64,000 nucleotides of DNA from Chryseobacterium sp. OV279 (GTDB lineage: Bacteria > Bacteroidota > Bacteroidia > Flavobacteriales > Weeksellaceae): contig NZ_FQUD01000002.1 of NCBI RefSeq assembly GCF_900128945.1, positions 163,280 through 227,279 of the forward strand, read 5' to 3'. Below the pieces are notes generated by a model that searched no databases, was not told where the DNA came from, and saw only the letters and a program-made list of their open reading frames with translations. Below, piece by piece: positions 1-9,151 of the stretch (the stretch's first letter is position 1; each line of letters starts with the position of its first letter). The position numbers and the translations under genes were made by a program.

Positions 1-9
1 TAAAACTGT

Positions 10-83
10 CGGGGCGGCAGGATTCGAACCTGCGACCTCCTGGTCCCAAACCAGGCGCGATGACCGGACTACGCTACGCCCCG
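10..83 (-). tRNA. tRNA-Pro (TGG)
   Basis: Read on the minus strand this is a 74-nt cloverleaf with a GC-rich acceptor stem, a TTCGAAT T-loop and an anticodon loop with TGG between CCTGG and CCAGG. It is identical, together with nine flanking bases on its 3' side, to the tRNA-Pro at 11318-11391. No CCA is encoded. Confidence 0.95.
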
Positions 84-127
84 ATTATTAGGTCATCTAG
101 ACGAATTTTACTTCGTTTTTGCGAGTG

Positions 128-135
128 CAAAGATA
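128..135 (-). promoter_or_regulatory. Bacteroidota -7 box for tRNA-Pro
   Basis: The minus strand reads TATCTTTG, which fits the TAnnTTTG -7 consensus, followed by GCACTCGC. The same start region follows the -7 box of the tRNA-Ser-Pro-Arg cluster at 11552. No good -33 element is seen. Confidence 0.5.
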
Positions 136-324
136 GAAAATTATTTTGAATAAAAAAGACTATTTGTGAAAATTATTTAATAATTATTTGTTGCATCATC
201 GTAGTTGCGGATTAAAAAAGAGACTGTTTTTTCACGTAAGAAAATATTAAATCTTAAATGTCAGGGTTTTATATACATGGATTTCCTGCTTTTTTAAATT
301 CTATCGAAGATTTTAATAGAAAAA

Positions 325-364
325 AAAATAAAAAAAAAAACCTCCGGAATTTCTCCGAAGGTTT
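325..364 (-). terminator. Rho-independent terminator of the M43 protease gene
   Basis: On the minus strand a stem CCTTCGGAG/TTCCGGAGG with a short loop is followed by a run of T. It lies just downstream of the stop codon at 400. Confidence 0.75.
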
Positions 365-399
365 ATTATTGCTGCAAAAACGGCAGTGTAAGATTTAAT

Positions 400-2427
400 C
401 TATTTTTTTATAAATTTTACATTTTCTGTTTTCTTGTCGCTTTTGAAAGTAATGAAATACGTTCCTTTTGTCAATTCAGCTACACGGATTTTCTGATCTT
501 CAAGAGCTCCGGATTTTACGATTTGACCCACTGCGTTGTAAATTTCATATTTAGTATTGTTAGCTACGTTCGTAACGTTAAGAACATCACTTACAGGGTT
601 TGGATAAACACCTGCTGTGTTTTTATCTTTTGTCACTTCGCTCGTAGATAATGCTCCTAATACTTTAAACTGTTTTTGCTGTGAAGAGGTGAAATCATAT
701 CCGCCCACTACAATGTTTCCTGCAGAATTTTTAACTCTGTAGAAACCTTCGTACTCATAGATACCGTCACCTTCAGAATCATTGATCGTGAAAGTATAAC
801 AGTCATTAACAGGTAATACCCAGTTTTGAGTCATTACTGCCGGAAGAGGTGTACTTGAAGTTGGGTTTGGAACGTCAGTATAAGGACCACCGCTGTAAAC
901 AACAGCACCTGCGCTGTTTTTTAAGTCCCATGTAGTTTCAGATCCCCAGTAGTCAAGCTGTAATTCAAATGTAAAGTTGGTATTCGATACAGGGATTGTA
1001 TTCCCAAGAACTACAGAAGAAGCATCATTGCTGGCTCTTTGATCGGCAACTCCGTTTACAGATGTGATCTTAGCAGAAATAGTTCCTGATCCCGCTCCTG
1101 AAGGAATGCTGATTATTGCATATTTATCCTGAGCTAAGTTTCCGTTCCAGTTAACAGTCTGCTGAGCGCCTCCGTTTACAGAATAAGTAATCACTGCAGA
1201 AGTAAGCGCGCTTGTTCCTCTGTTGTATATGGAGAACTGAGCGGTAATAGGTGCAGGAGTGTCAGCACACGATGTATCAAAGCAGTTTCTTTCACCTTTT
1301 AGTTCTGCATCGTTGGCAAATAAAGGAATAGCAATATCTGCCGTAGATGTTTTCAGTTCCATTCTTCTTGGAGAATTGTTCATTACAGCTACCATTCTGT
1401 CCTTTTGGTTGATGGTGAAGATGTTCATACATGTATCGTAAGTATAGTCCATGTAGTTTTCGAACATTTCATCAGGAGTACCACAGGTATTGGATTTAGG
1501 GTGCGCAGGGCATCCGCCGTTGGACGTTCTGTGTGTCGGAGTATCTGCAACGTAGTCGGTACCACAGTTCGCATCTCCCCAAATGTGTCTCAGACCCAGA
1601 AAGTGCCCCACCTCGTGAGTCATTGTTCTTCCTTTGTCATATGGTGCGGCTAATAAAAATGTTCCGTCATTATAAGTGCTGCTTCCGAAAGTAGCATAAT
1701 TAGCGACTACACCGTCTGTATAAGCATAACCTCCATTTGTGTTCAATCCAGGTAAAGTGGAATTGGAAGGAAACTGTGCATATCCAAGAAGATCAGGATC
1801 AGAGAAGTTTACACTCCACATATTCATGTATTTTGTAGGATCCCAGATTGTCATTGGCTTCACGTAGCTGTCAATAGCTGCCGTTGACCATGAAGGCTGG
1901 CAAAGATTAACACGGTCTACTCCGTTGGTAGGATTTCCTTTAGGATCCACTTTTGCCAAAGCAAACTGTATCATGGTATCTGCGCCTACAGGGCTGGTGT
2001 TGGCTCCCGGAGTTCCAGTCAGTTTTCTGTAGTCATTGTTCATTACAGTGATCTGAGACTGAACTTGTGTATCAGTAATGTTAGGGGCTGTACCTAATGC
2101 CTGTCCATTGTGGATAACATGTACTACAACAGGGATTGTGATAACTCCACCGTTTTGAGACTTGTTAGCCTGTGCGTTGGCGATTAATGGTCCAATCCAG
2201 TCTTCAAACTGTTGCTCAGTCATTCTTTTCGGATCTTTTTGCTGTAACATTGCTTCATATTCCGTAGAAGCACATCTCACAAATCCGTTTGTTTTTCTAA
2301 GCTCTTCAAGGGAATAGACTTTTCCAAAAACAATCTTATCTTTAGGATCGTTTTTCTGTCCAAATGTCAAACAGAAGAGTGTTAAAAAAAGTAAAAACGG
2401 TAATTTAAAAGTAGTTTTACCTTTCAT
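400..2427 (-). CDS. M43-family (pappalysin-like) zinc metalloprotease with T9SS sorting domain
   Basis: This 675-residue protein starts with a typical signal peptide (a hydrophobic run at about residues 8-23). The catalytic domain carries the zinc motif HEVGHFLGLRH near residue 270, followed by IWGD, and a Met-turn region around MDYTYDTCMN near residue 325; this layout is typical of peptidase family M43. A beta-sandwich region follows. The last 75 residues (from YPNPVSDVLNV) are a type A T9SS sorting domain, so the enzyme is probably exported by Sec, secreted by T9SS and cleaved at its C-terminus. It has its own terminator and a -7 box, so it is probably monocistronic. The substrate is unknown; degradation of extracellular protein is the likely role. 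Confidence 0.92.
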   Translation of the reverse strand: MKGKTTFKLPFLLFLTLFCLTFGQKNDPKDKIVFGKVYSLEELRKTNGFVRCASTEYEAMLQQKDPKRMTEQQFEDWIGPLIANAQANKSQNGGVITIPVVVHVIHNGQALGTAPNITDTQVQSQITVMNNDYRKLTGTPGANTSPVGADTMIQFALAKVDPKGNPTNGVDRVNLCQPSWSTAAIDSYVKPMTIWDPTKYMNMWSVNFSDPDLLGYAQFPSNSTLPGLNTNGGYAYTDGVVANYATFGSSTYNDGTFLLAAPYDKGRTMTHEVGHFLGLRHIWGDANCGTDYVADTPTHRTSNGGCPAHPKSNTCGTPDEMFENYMDYTYDTCMNIFTINQKDRMVAVMNNSPRRMELKTSTADIAIPLFANDAELKGERNCFDTSCADTPAPITAQFSIYNRGTSALTSAVITYSVNGGAQQTVNWNGNLAQDKYAIISIPSGAGSGTISAKITSVNGVADQRASNDASSVVLGNTIPVSNTNFTFELQLDYWGSETTWDLKNSAGAVVYSGGPYTDVPNPTSSTPLPAVMTQNWVLPVNDCYTFTINDSEGDGIYEYEGFYRVKNSAGNIVVGGYDFTSSQQKQFKVLGALSTSEVTKDKNTAGVYPNPVSDVLNVTNVANNTKYEIYNAVGQIVKSGALEDQKIRVAELTKGTYFITFKSDKKTENVKFIKK

Positions 2428-2451
2428 GTGTATATAATTTAATTAATTTTA

Positions 2452-2459
2452 CAAATATA
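2452..2459 (-). promoter_or_regulatory. -7 box of the M43 protease gene
   Basis: The minus strand reads TATATTTG (TAnnTTTG) about 25 nt upstream of the ATG. The -33 element is not clear. Confidence 0.45.
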
Positions 2460-2499
2460 TTTATTTTTACTAATAATTTTCGGTAAAATCTAAAAAACA

Positions 2500-2997
2500 A
2501 TGAAAATGAATTATAAACTGTTGATTGCATTAATTCCCCTTGTTTTATGTAATATGAACTGTACTTCTCAACAAAAAGGAAGTTTGGGTACTATTGCATC
2601 AAATGGTGGACAGAAGAAATCCAGGATTGAAAAGATAGAAATCACGGAACAGACCAGAGGTACAAACAGATTAATTTCATTTACTCAAGGTTCTAAAACT
2701 ACGTCTGTAAATGGAAATATATCAGTGGATGTATTGTCTGCAGCAGCTTGGGAAAGTATTGTAAAACAGGCCGAAGTGATTGATCTGGACAAAATAGCAT
2801 CATTAAAATCTCCATCTGAAGGCAGATTTGGAGACAGAGCCTTTGCTTCCACGATATTGATTACGAGTGGAGGTAAGACCTACGAATCATCTACCTTTGA
2901 TTCCGGTGTCCCGCCAAAAGAATTGGAAAGTCTATACAGAGAGCTTTTTGTTGAAATAAAATCCAAACAGAAACTTCCTAAAAAAGGTTTGCGGTAA
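2500..2997 (+). CDS. Small predicted lipoprotein of unknown function
   Basis: The product has 165 residues. A hydrophobic N-terminus ends in a cysteine (LVLCNMNC), which resembles a lipoprotein signal. The remaining 140 residues look like a soluble alpha/beta domain with a basic C-terminal tail. I recognise no catalytic motif. The gene is divergent from the M43 protease, and a hairpin separates it from the convergent ABC operon. An internal ATG at codon 3 could be used instead. Confidence 0.7.
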   Translation: MKMNYKLLIALIPLVLCNMNCTSQQKGSLGTIASNGGQKKSRIEKIEITEQTRGTNRLISFTQGSKTTSVNGNISVDVLSAAAWESIVKQAEVIDLDKIASLKSPSEGRFGDRAFASTILITSGGKTYESSTFDSGVPPKELESLYRELFVEIKSKQKLPKKGLR

Positions 2998-3003
2998 GAA
3001 GTG

Positions 3004-3036
3004 ATCGCTCTTTGATATTTTAAACCAGAGAGCGAT
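3004..3036. terminator. Shared hairpin between convergent genes
   Basis: ATCGCTCT at 3004-3011 pairs with AGAGCGAT at 3029-3036. It sits between the ends of two convergent genes and may stop transcription in both directions. The U-tract is weak. Confidence 0.5.
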
Positions 3037-3045
3037 TGATAAAAA

Positions 3046-3825
3046 TTAACCTCCTTTCTTCCTCACAAACAAATAGAAGCTCAGTCCGGCAAAAATAAAT
3101 ACCGCAGCCATATTACAGTAATCCAGCGGTTCGAAAGATATATTCTCAAACATTAAATTTCCGTAAAATTTATAACTTCCGGTGTACACCAGAAAATCTG
3201 AATACTTTTTCTCATTGACAAGTCCTGAAAAAATAAGCATAAACATACTGAAGCCTATCGGATAGATAAAGTTTTTAAAGATAAGGCTCACGGCGAGCTG
3301 TATCATGGCAATAGCGGAAAGTGTGATGGCGAATTTCAGAAATACATAGAATATAACTTCTCTGAAATCATAATTCTGAAACCCAAGCTCCGGGAAAACA
3401 ACACTAAACAAATAACCACTCAGAAGAAAAACGATATAGGTTAAAATCATCGAAAACCAAACCGTTATAAGCATAAACAATACTTTTGAGATAAATATTT
3501 TTGACTTTGAAACCGGTATAGTAAACAGAATTTTATAGTTGTTGTTCCTGTACTCTACGTCACAGCAGGCATGGACAAAGAGAGAAACCAGAATAGGGTA
3601 TAGCATATAAAGAAACGTACCTATCGTTTTCCCTAGTATGAATTTCCAGGGGTTGGATGTTCCTTCTGCCGCTTCAAGTCCTCCTTCGGTAAGAATGCTG
3701 TACACGTTATAAAAATCAATAGCGAAAATAATAAGAGCGGGAAGCAGCAGGATCCCGAATATTTCCTTATTCTTGGAGAGTTTGTATTGCTCGGAAGAAA
3801 AAGCTTTATAGAAAGTATTAGTCAT
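3046..3825 (-). CDS. ABC-2 type transporter permease (BcrB/lantibiotic-immunity-like)
   Basis: This 259-residue integral membrane protein has about six hydrophobic helices and no signal peptide. Its start overlaps the end of the ATP-binding protein gene by 8 bp, so it is the membrane half of that transporter. The size and the N-terminal pattern (an acidic/basic stretch before a first helix near residue 25) resemble the permeases that pair with BcrA-like ATPases for export of peptide antibiotics. The transported substrate is unknown. It is the last gene of a three-gene operon led by an erythromycin-esterase-family gene. Confidence 0.85.
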   Translation of the reverse strand: MTNTFYKAFSSEQYKLSKNKEIFGILLLPALIIFAIDFYNVYSILTEGGLEAAEGTSNPWKFILGKTIGTFLYMLYPILVSLFVHACCDVEYRNNNYKILFTIPVSKSKIFISKVLFMLITVWFSMILTYIVFLLSGYLFSVVFPELGFQNYDFREVIFYVFLKFAITLSAIAMIQLAVSLIFKNFIYPIGFSMFMLIFSGLVNEKKYSDFLVYTGSYKFYGNLMFENISFEPLDYCNMAAVFIFAGLSFYLFVRKKGG

Positions 3826-4720
3826 GGTTTTTAGAAATTAGGTTAATGAAAATTTGTTCAAGATTCGTGCTCTGAGATTCTATGTCGTAAATCTCAATTC
3901 CGTTGTCAACTGCTGTCTTTAAGAGTAAATTAAACTTTTCGTCGTCATTAGCCCTCACAGAAATTTTATTAGGACTGTTTACTGAAACTGGAAAAGATTT
4001 CTGCAGGACAGAAACCGCTTTTTCAGTGTTGTTTACTCTCAGAACCACGTCTTTTTCCACCTGGCTCAGAAGTTCACTCTTCGTTCCTTGGAAAACCATT
4101 TTACCTCCTTCAATGATTCCGATGTGAGTAGCTGTTTTCTCCAGTTCGCTCAGAATATGACTCGACAGGAAAATAGTTTTACCCTGCTCGTTCAGATGTT
4201 GAAAAAGCTTTCTCATTTCAAAAATTCCCTGAGGATCCAGACCATTCAGAGGTTCATCTAAAATCAGCAACTTAGGATCGTGAAATATGGCCATTGCAAT
4301 TCCAAGTCGCTGTTTCATCCCCATCGAGAGAGCACTGGCTTTCTTTTTCTTTTCCTTGTGAAGATCTACCAGTTCCAAAACTTCATCAATCCTTTTACTT
4401 CCCTTTCCATAGATAATGTCCAGATATTTTAAATTTTCAAAAACCGTCAGTTTCGTATAAAAGCAGGGTGATTCTATCAGATTTCCTGTTGAGGCTAGAA
4501 TATCTGTACGGTTCTGTTTTAAACTTTTATTCTGGATGAATATTTTATCACCCGTCTCTTCCAGAAGTCCCAGAAGCAGCTTTATTGTCGTCGATTTTCC
4601 GGCTCCGTTTCTTCCCAGGTAGCCATAAATACTTCCTTCCGGAACATTCAGGCTGATGTTGTTTAAAATGGGTTTAGAGCCTATGGAATAACTCAGGTCT
4701 TTAGTAGTGATACTTTCCAT
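3818..4720 (-). CDS. ABC transporter ATP-binding protein (BcrA-like)
   Basis: The 300-residue ATPase has Walker A GRNGAGKSTT near residue 40, the signature ALSMGMKQRLG near residue 130, Walker B LLILDEPLNGLDP, and the switch histidine in SSHILSE. The extra C-terminal 80 residues match the BcrA/NatA type that drives small ABC-2 permeases. It overlaps the permease downstream by 8 bp and touches the upstream gene by one base, so the three genes are translationally coupled. Known family roles are antibiotic or lantibiotic export and self-protection. The substrate cannot be read from sequence. Confidence 0.93.
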   Translation of the reverse strand: MESITTKDLSYSIGSKPILNNISLNVPEGSIYGYLGRNGAGKSTTIKLLLGLLEETGDKIFIQNKSLKQNRTDILASTGNLIESPCFYTKLTVFENLKYLDIIYGKGSKRIDEVLELVDLHKEKKKKASALSMGMKQRLGIAMAIFHDPKLLILDEPLNGLDPQGIFEMRKLFQHLNEQGKTIFLSSHILSELEKTATHIGIIEGGKMVFQGTKSELLSQVEKDVVLRVNNTEKAVSVLQKSFPVSVNSPNKISVRANDDEKFNLLLKTAVDNGIEIYDIESQSTNLEQIFINLISKNHD

Positions 4721-5997
4721 TATTTCTTGATTGGTGTTAAAACAGTATTGGTGTCTATATAAAAGATTCCGTCAAAAGAGCGGCTCCAGTTCTTTTTCAT
4801 GTCTATTCTTTGGTTGATAGTCGATACGAATTCCTTCTTCATGAAGGAGCTTTCCGGAATATTTCTCAGGTTAAGAAAGAAATATGGAGTTTTTGTCCTG
4901 TGAAATACATTTTCAATAGCATATTTTCCTGGCCTGTCGGAAATGCTTCCATTGTTATTCTTTTGGGCATAGGAAGAAAAATCAATGATGTAAGCTGAAT
5001 TTCCATATTGATTACGGATATAAGCGCCTAACGGGAGATAATCTTTACTGTATCTTTCCGCAAAAGAGTGAATATTCGCGCACCATACGATGACCTTTTT
5101 ATCTTTATAAACAGAATCAATCTGATAGATAAGATTCTTAGCCATCAGCGAATCTCGGAACTGCATGCTCGGCATGGATCCAGGTTTATATTTCCAATTC
5201 TTGGTCAAATTATCCTTTATATCCTGAAAATATCGGGCGTATACTATATTTTCAGGTGTTTTTTCCAGTTTTAAAACAATTTGTTCAAGACGGGTTAATT
5301 CTTGCAGGAATTTATTTTTTTGATTTCCTTTTAAAACCTTGTTGACGTATCTTTTATAAATAAAATTATTGAGCTCATCAGTACGTTTGTTGAGAATGGG
5401 GAAGGTCTTAATATCGATGTTATTGCGGCTTAAAAAATCTTTTAATAGCTTTCCACGCTTGAATGCCAATACACCTCCCGAAAACTGAATATCAAAACCT
5501 CCGATTTCAATAGGGGTAGCAGATGTTTTGGTTTTTTGATAATACTGTATCAGTGGCTGGTTTTCTTTAGCGCCCCACCAGTATCCGAAAAGCCCCAGAC
5601 CTCCGATAGAATCTGCAGAAATTTTGAGCTTGTGGTGTTTCATTTCTTCATTCATGATCCACGTATCATACTGTCCAGCTTCGTAAAGCACAACATGATA
5701 ATTCATATTTTCATGAAGATATTTGATAAGCCGACTTTTAGCCTCGGAAGTAGATCCGTCAATATGTGTATTTTCTCCCAGTATCAGAACTTTATTGTCT
5801 TTCAGGATAGAATCAAATATTTTCAGATCGCTGTTGTCACGGGACTCCATAGAAATACTTTTCAAAGGATGTTTGTACCGCTGGATTTCTGAGAGTTGTT
5901 CTTTCGTATCCTTATCGGGAACTTTCTGGTATACTATTTTGTTCAGGATAAAAATGGCAATAACGAAAATGATAAAACTGTAAAGTATTTTTTTCAT
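4720..5997 (-). CDS. Erythromycin esterase family protein
   Basis: The protein has 425 residues with an N-terminal hydrophobic segment (about residues 3-20) that is a signal anchor or signal peptide. The motif ILGENTHIDG followed about 25 residues later by VVLYEAGQYD matches the His/Glu core of the erythromycin esterase fold (PF05139). The family includes EreA/EreB macrolide esterases and many uncharacterised hydrolases. Here it heads an operon with a BcrAB-like ABC transporter, which suggests a joint detoxification or export role. The predicted membrane or periplasmic location is unlike cytoplasmic EreA, so true macrolide resistance is uncertain. Confidence 0.82.
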   Translation of the reverse strand: MKKILYSFIIFVIAIFILNKIVYQKVPDKDTKEQLSEIQRYKHPLKSISMESRDNSDLKIFDSILKDNKVLILGENTHIDGSTSEAKSRLIKYLHENMNYHVVLYEAGQYDTWIMNEEMKHHKLKISADSIGGLGLFGYWWGAKENQPLIQYYQKTKTSATPIEIGGFDIQFSGGVLAFKRGKLLKDFLSRNNIDIKTFPILNKRTDELNNFIYKRYVNKVLKGNQKNKFLQELTRLEQIVLKLEKTPENIVYARYFQDIKDNLTKNWKYKPGSMPSMQFRDSLMAKNLIYQIDSVYKDKKVIVWCANIHSFAERYSKDYLPLGAYIRNQYGNSAYIIDFSSYAQKNNNGSISDRPGKYAIENVFHRTKTPYFFLNLRNIPESSFMKKEFVSTINQRIDMKKNWSRSFDGIFYIDTNTVLTPIKK

Positions 5998-6341
5998 TAA
6001 TTAAAATTTACAGGTTAATAAATTTTCTGTGGTTTTCTTTGATTGGTGTTATTTTATTAAGTAATGTTACTCTTCGGTGTGAATTATTTATGAGAATGAC
6101 GAAAATAATGCCAGTGAATAGAGTAGTGACGAATTGTCATTGGGCATTTCGGATTGAGTACAGTAGAGTTAATTTAGGGATTTTAGGAATAAGTTTTTCA
6201 ATTTGATATGAGTACAAAGGATGACCCTCAAAATATAAAACAGACGTTTTCGGAAGACATAAGAGGCCCTTAATTCAAGTAATGACACTGTCTTGCCACT
6301 TTGAATTTAATGAAGGGATAATAAATGAATAATTAATACGT

Positions 6342-6370
6342 TATATTTGTATAATCCGGTAATGTACCGG
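6342..6370 (+). promoter_or_regulatory. Promoter and small leader hairpin upstream of the desaturase
   Basis: TATATTTG at 6342-6349 fits the -7 consensus. Eight bases on is a perfect hairpin CCGGTA-ATG-TACCGG (6356-6370), which would lie at the start of the transcript. The rest of the 455-bp gap (5998-6452) shows nothing else I recognise. Confidence 0.45.
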
Positions 6371-6452
6371 AAAACTCAATACCCTCCTTATTCTAACACC
6401 CGATTTTAGCACATCTGTTTGTTCGCGTCAGGTAGATCAAACAAGATATGTT

Positions 6453-7541
6453 ATGTCACAAAAAGTAAAATTCTCATCAGTTTCTGGTTCTCATTTCTAT
6501 GCAACCCTCAGGAGCAGAGTAGATGAATTTTTCAGTCAGAATCAAATAAGTCAACATGCCAACGCCCACATGTGGGGGAAAACTATATTTTTCCTTACAG
6601 GATTTATAGGGATTTACCTGATCATCATTTCGGACTTGGCGCCTGTCTGGATGCTTTTACCACTGGCAGCGGCTCTCGGAATGTTTAGTGCCTTTGTAGG
6701 CTTTAATGTATGCCACGATGCTATACATGGCTCCTTTTCCGGTAATAAAAAGGTGAATAAAATGTTCGGATTTATTTTTAATCTGATCGGTGCCAATCCA
6801 TACGTTTGGAGCATCACTCATAATCTGGTTCACCATACCTATACCAATATCCCCGGACATGACGAAGATATTGAGATCGCCCCGGGATTGATCCGGATTG
6901 CTGAAGAAGATGAGGTGAATCGCATTCAGCGATACCAGCATTGGTATGCCTTTCCGCTTTACAGCCTGGCTTCTCTTTCATGGGTATTCCGCAAGGATTA
7001 TGTGAAATTTTTCCAGAAAAAAATTGGCGCACATCAGAATAAACATCCTAAGCGGGAATATTTCAATTTATTTTTCTTTAAAGCACTTTATTACTTCCTT
7101 TTTATTGTATTGCCTTTATTGGTGCTGGATGTAAGCTGGTGGCAGTTTCTGATCGGCTTTCTGCTTTTGCATATTGCTGAAGGCCTGACGATGGGACTGG
7201 TGTTTCAGCTGGCCCACGTTGTTGAGGGGACAACCTTCCCTTTACCGAACGAAGCAGGGCAGATAGAAGAAGCCTGGGCAGAGCACCAGATGCGGACAAC
7301 AGCAAATTTTGCAACACACAATAAGCTTGCGGCATTTTTCCTGGGTGGACTGAACAGGCAGATCGAGCATCACCTGTTTCCTAAAGTCTGCCACATACAT
7401 TATGGAGAGATCTCCGTGATTGTGAAAAAGACAGCAATGGAGTTCAACTTGCCTTACAATGAAAATAAGAGCTTTTCATCCGCGCTGCGTTCCCATTTTC
7501 TAACGTTGAAAAAATTTGGCAAAGAGGCGGCTGTCAATTAA
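6453..7541 (+). CDS. Membrane fatty acid / acyl-CoA desaturase
   Basis: The 362-residue protein has the three histidine boxes of membrane di-iron desaturases: HDAIH near residue 89, HNLVHH near residue 127 and QIEHH near residue 304. Two pairs of hydrophobic helices lie between them. The glutamine in the third box is typical of front-end (delta-5/6-like) desaturases. There is no cytochrome b5 domain, as usual for bacterial members. It probably adjusts membrane lipid unsaturation in the inner membrane. It is a single gene with its own promoter and a 3' hairpin. Confidence 0.92.
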   Translation: MSQKVKFSSVSGSHFYATLRSRVDEFFSQNQISQHANAHMWGKTIFFLTGFIGIYLIIISDLAPVWMLLPLAAALGMFSAFVGFNVCHDAIHGSFSGNKKVNKMFGFIFNLIGANPYVWSITHNLVHHTYTNIPGHDEDIEIAPGLIRIAEEDEVNRIQRYQHWYAFPLYSLASLSWVFRKDYVKFFQKKIGAHQNKHPKREYFNLFFFKALYYFLFIVLPLLVLDVSWWQFLIGFLLLHIAEGLTMGLVFQLAHVVEGTTFPLPNEAGQIEEAWAEHQMRTTANFATHNKLAAFFLGGLNRQIEHHLFPKVCHIHYGEISVIVKKTAMEFNLPYNENKSFSSALRSHFLTLKKFGKEAAVN

Positions 7542-7638
7542 CCGAATTATACCTGGTTACTTGTTGTAAAAGACGTTCAGACTTTAGGCGATAGCTTTCA
7601 AATTGTTTGTCGTTAAATGAGCGGGAAAAGAAAACAAC

Positions 7639-7666
7639 AAAACTCACAATAAAAATGGTGAGTTTT
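7639..7666 (+). terminator. Hairpin downstream of the desaturase
   Basis: AAAACTCAC at 7639-7647 pairs with GTGAGTTTT at 7658-7666. The loop sequence AATAAAAAT closely resembles that of the tRNA-cluster terminator at 11174. It has only a short T run, so termination is probable but not certain. Confidence 0.55.
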
Positions 7667-7762
7667 GTGAGCATGGAAGTATCATTATTGAATACTTTTA
7701 TGGATTACTTAATGCCGTTATTTTACTTAATTACGTGATTTTTTTTTATTTTTAATTTCAAT

Positions 7763-8851
7763 TCAATTTTCCAAGTCAAAGCTTGATATAGTATGAAAAG
7801 CATCTATTGTTTTATTCTTTTCCCCTTGAAAGGTATCATAGTTAACGACTAATAATTTTCCTTTATAAATAATCGTTTCACAAGGGTTATCCAGTTGTCC
7901 ATCAGAACCATCTGCATTGTCATTTTCCCAAATCAGCGAAATGGTATTGGTATCTAAGTTGAGCTGATGCACACTATTATTATCATAATTGGCAATAAAA
8001 ATCGAATTCCTTTTTTCATCATAAAAAAATCCGTCACAGCATTTTAACTGATCTGAATCGAAAACTATTGTATTCGATTTTACTTTTCCGTTTTTGTCGA
8101 ATTCCAGTTTATTAATAACACCATCTCCAAAATTTCCTGCATACAAATTTCCTTTTTTATCAAAAGCAATCCCGTCAATTCCTATCGTGTTTTTCGTAAC
8201 TTCTGATTTTAAAGTAAAAGTGGCAATGATATAATTTTTCTTATTGGCTGCATCTAAAGTGATGTTTTTAGAATTTAATTGTTCCAATGAAAAACTGTAA
8301 ATTCCGCTTTCTCTTCTGTTTTCAAATAAAGCATCTGTTATATAAACCCGGTTTTTATACCATCTTACGGCTTCTCCGAAATTAAATCCTTCAACCAAAA
8401 CTTCAGCATTTATCGGTTTCCCGTCTTTTACATTAATCCGTATCAATCTTGAAAAGTTTTCTTTTCCTGTAAAAAACTGATTATCCATTATATATAAATT
8501 TCCATCGGGACCAAACTCCATTCCCATTGGATGTACTTTTTTAGTAATAGGATGCAATGGGAGTTGATCAAACCAAATGACGGGTTTATCATTTTTATCA
8601 AAAGTTAGAATTCTGCTTCCATATTGATTAAATGTAATTGGATTGGTGATCGATAAAAATAGATTGCCTTTTTTATCTAAGGCCATCCCGTCTGGCGTTT
8701 GGTTTGTTTCTCCCAAATCAGCAAACAAGGTTGGCTTTATGAGTTTAGAAGTTTTGCTGTATACTATTTCTTGTTTGCGCTCTTGTGAAAACAAGTTTAA
8801 GGCATTTAATAGCATTAGAATACCAATTGCATTTGTAATTACTTTTTTCAT
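7763..8851 (-). CDS. SMP-30/gluconolactonase-like beta-propeller protein
   Basis: The 362-residue protein has a signal peptide ending near FSQ (residue 22). It shows repeated blades with the pattern DGMALDKKGNLFLS, MGMEFGPDGNLYI and GIDGIAFDKKGNLYAGN, typical of the six-bladed SMP-30/gluconolactonase/LRE propeller. An exported lactonase or sugar-acid hydrolase is the family expectation, but many members have unknown substrates. It is divergent from the LytS-like kinase gene across 300 bp, so the neighbouring two-component system could regulate it; that is inference. Confidence 0.8.
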   Translation of the reverse strand: MKKVITNAIGILMLLNALNLFSQERKQEIVYSKTSKLIKPTLFADLGETNQTPDGMALDKKGNLFLSITNPITFNQYGSRILTFDKNDKPVIWFDQLPLHPITKKVHPMGMEFGPDGNLYIMDNQFFTGKENFSRLIRINVKDGKPINAEVLVEGFNFGEAVRWYKNRVYITDALFENRRESGIYSFSLEQLNSKNITLDAANKKNYIIATFTLKSEVTKNTIGIDGIAFDKKGNLYAGNFGDGVINKLEFDKNGKVKSNTIVFDSDQLKCCDGFFYDEKRNSIFIANYDNNSVHQLNLDTNTISLIWENDNADGSDGQLDNPCETIIYKGKLLVVNYDTFQGEKNKTIDAFHTISSFDLEN

Positions 8852-9151
8852 TTCGTTTTGTTGGTTTAATCATTTCCCGTTAAAAAGGGGTTTTATTATA
8901 GTACTTAACAGTGCTGCCAGTAGAATAATAAATTTGATCATTTTGTTATTTTAAGCGAATATAACCACGTCATTATGATCCTGTTTTGAGAACCGTTGAA
9001 GAGCCTGTTTAAGCATTCATATAATCGAATTTTAAATTTTATTGAATTCATGTGCTGAAATGCGGTTTTTAGAAGCTAAAACAGGCTATTCAGATTAATT
9101 ATCGAACTTTAATCCTATATTTTGTTACTTTGCCGTCAATTAAAATATATA
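8852..9151. other. Divergent intergenic region
   Basis: The 300 bp between the propeller gene and the histidine kinase is AT-rich. TATATTTTG and TTACTTTGC near 9115-9132 are imperfect -7-like boxes in front of the kinase. No other structure was seen. Confidence 0.3.
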
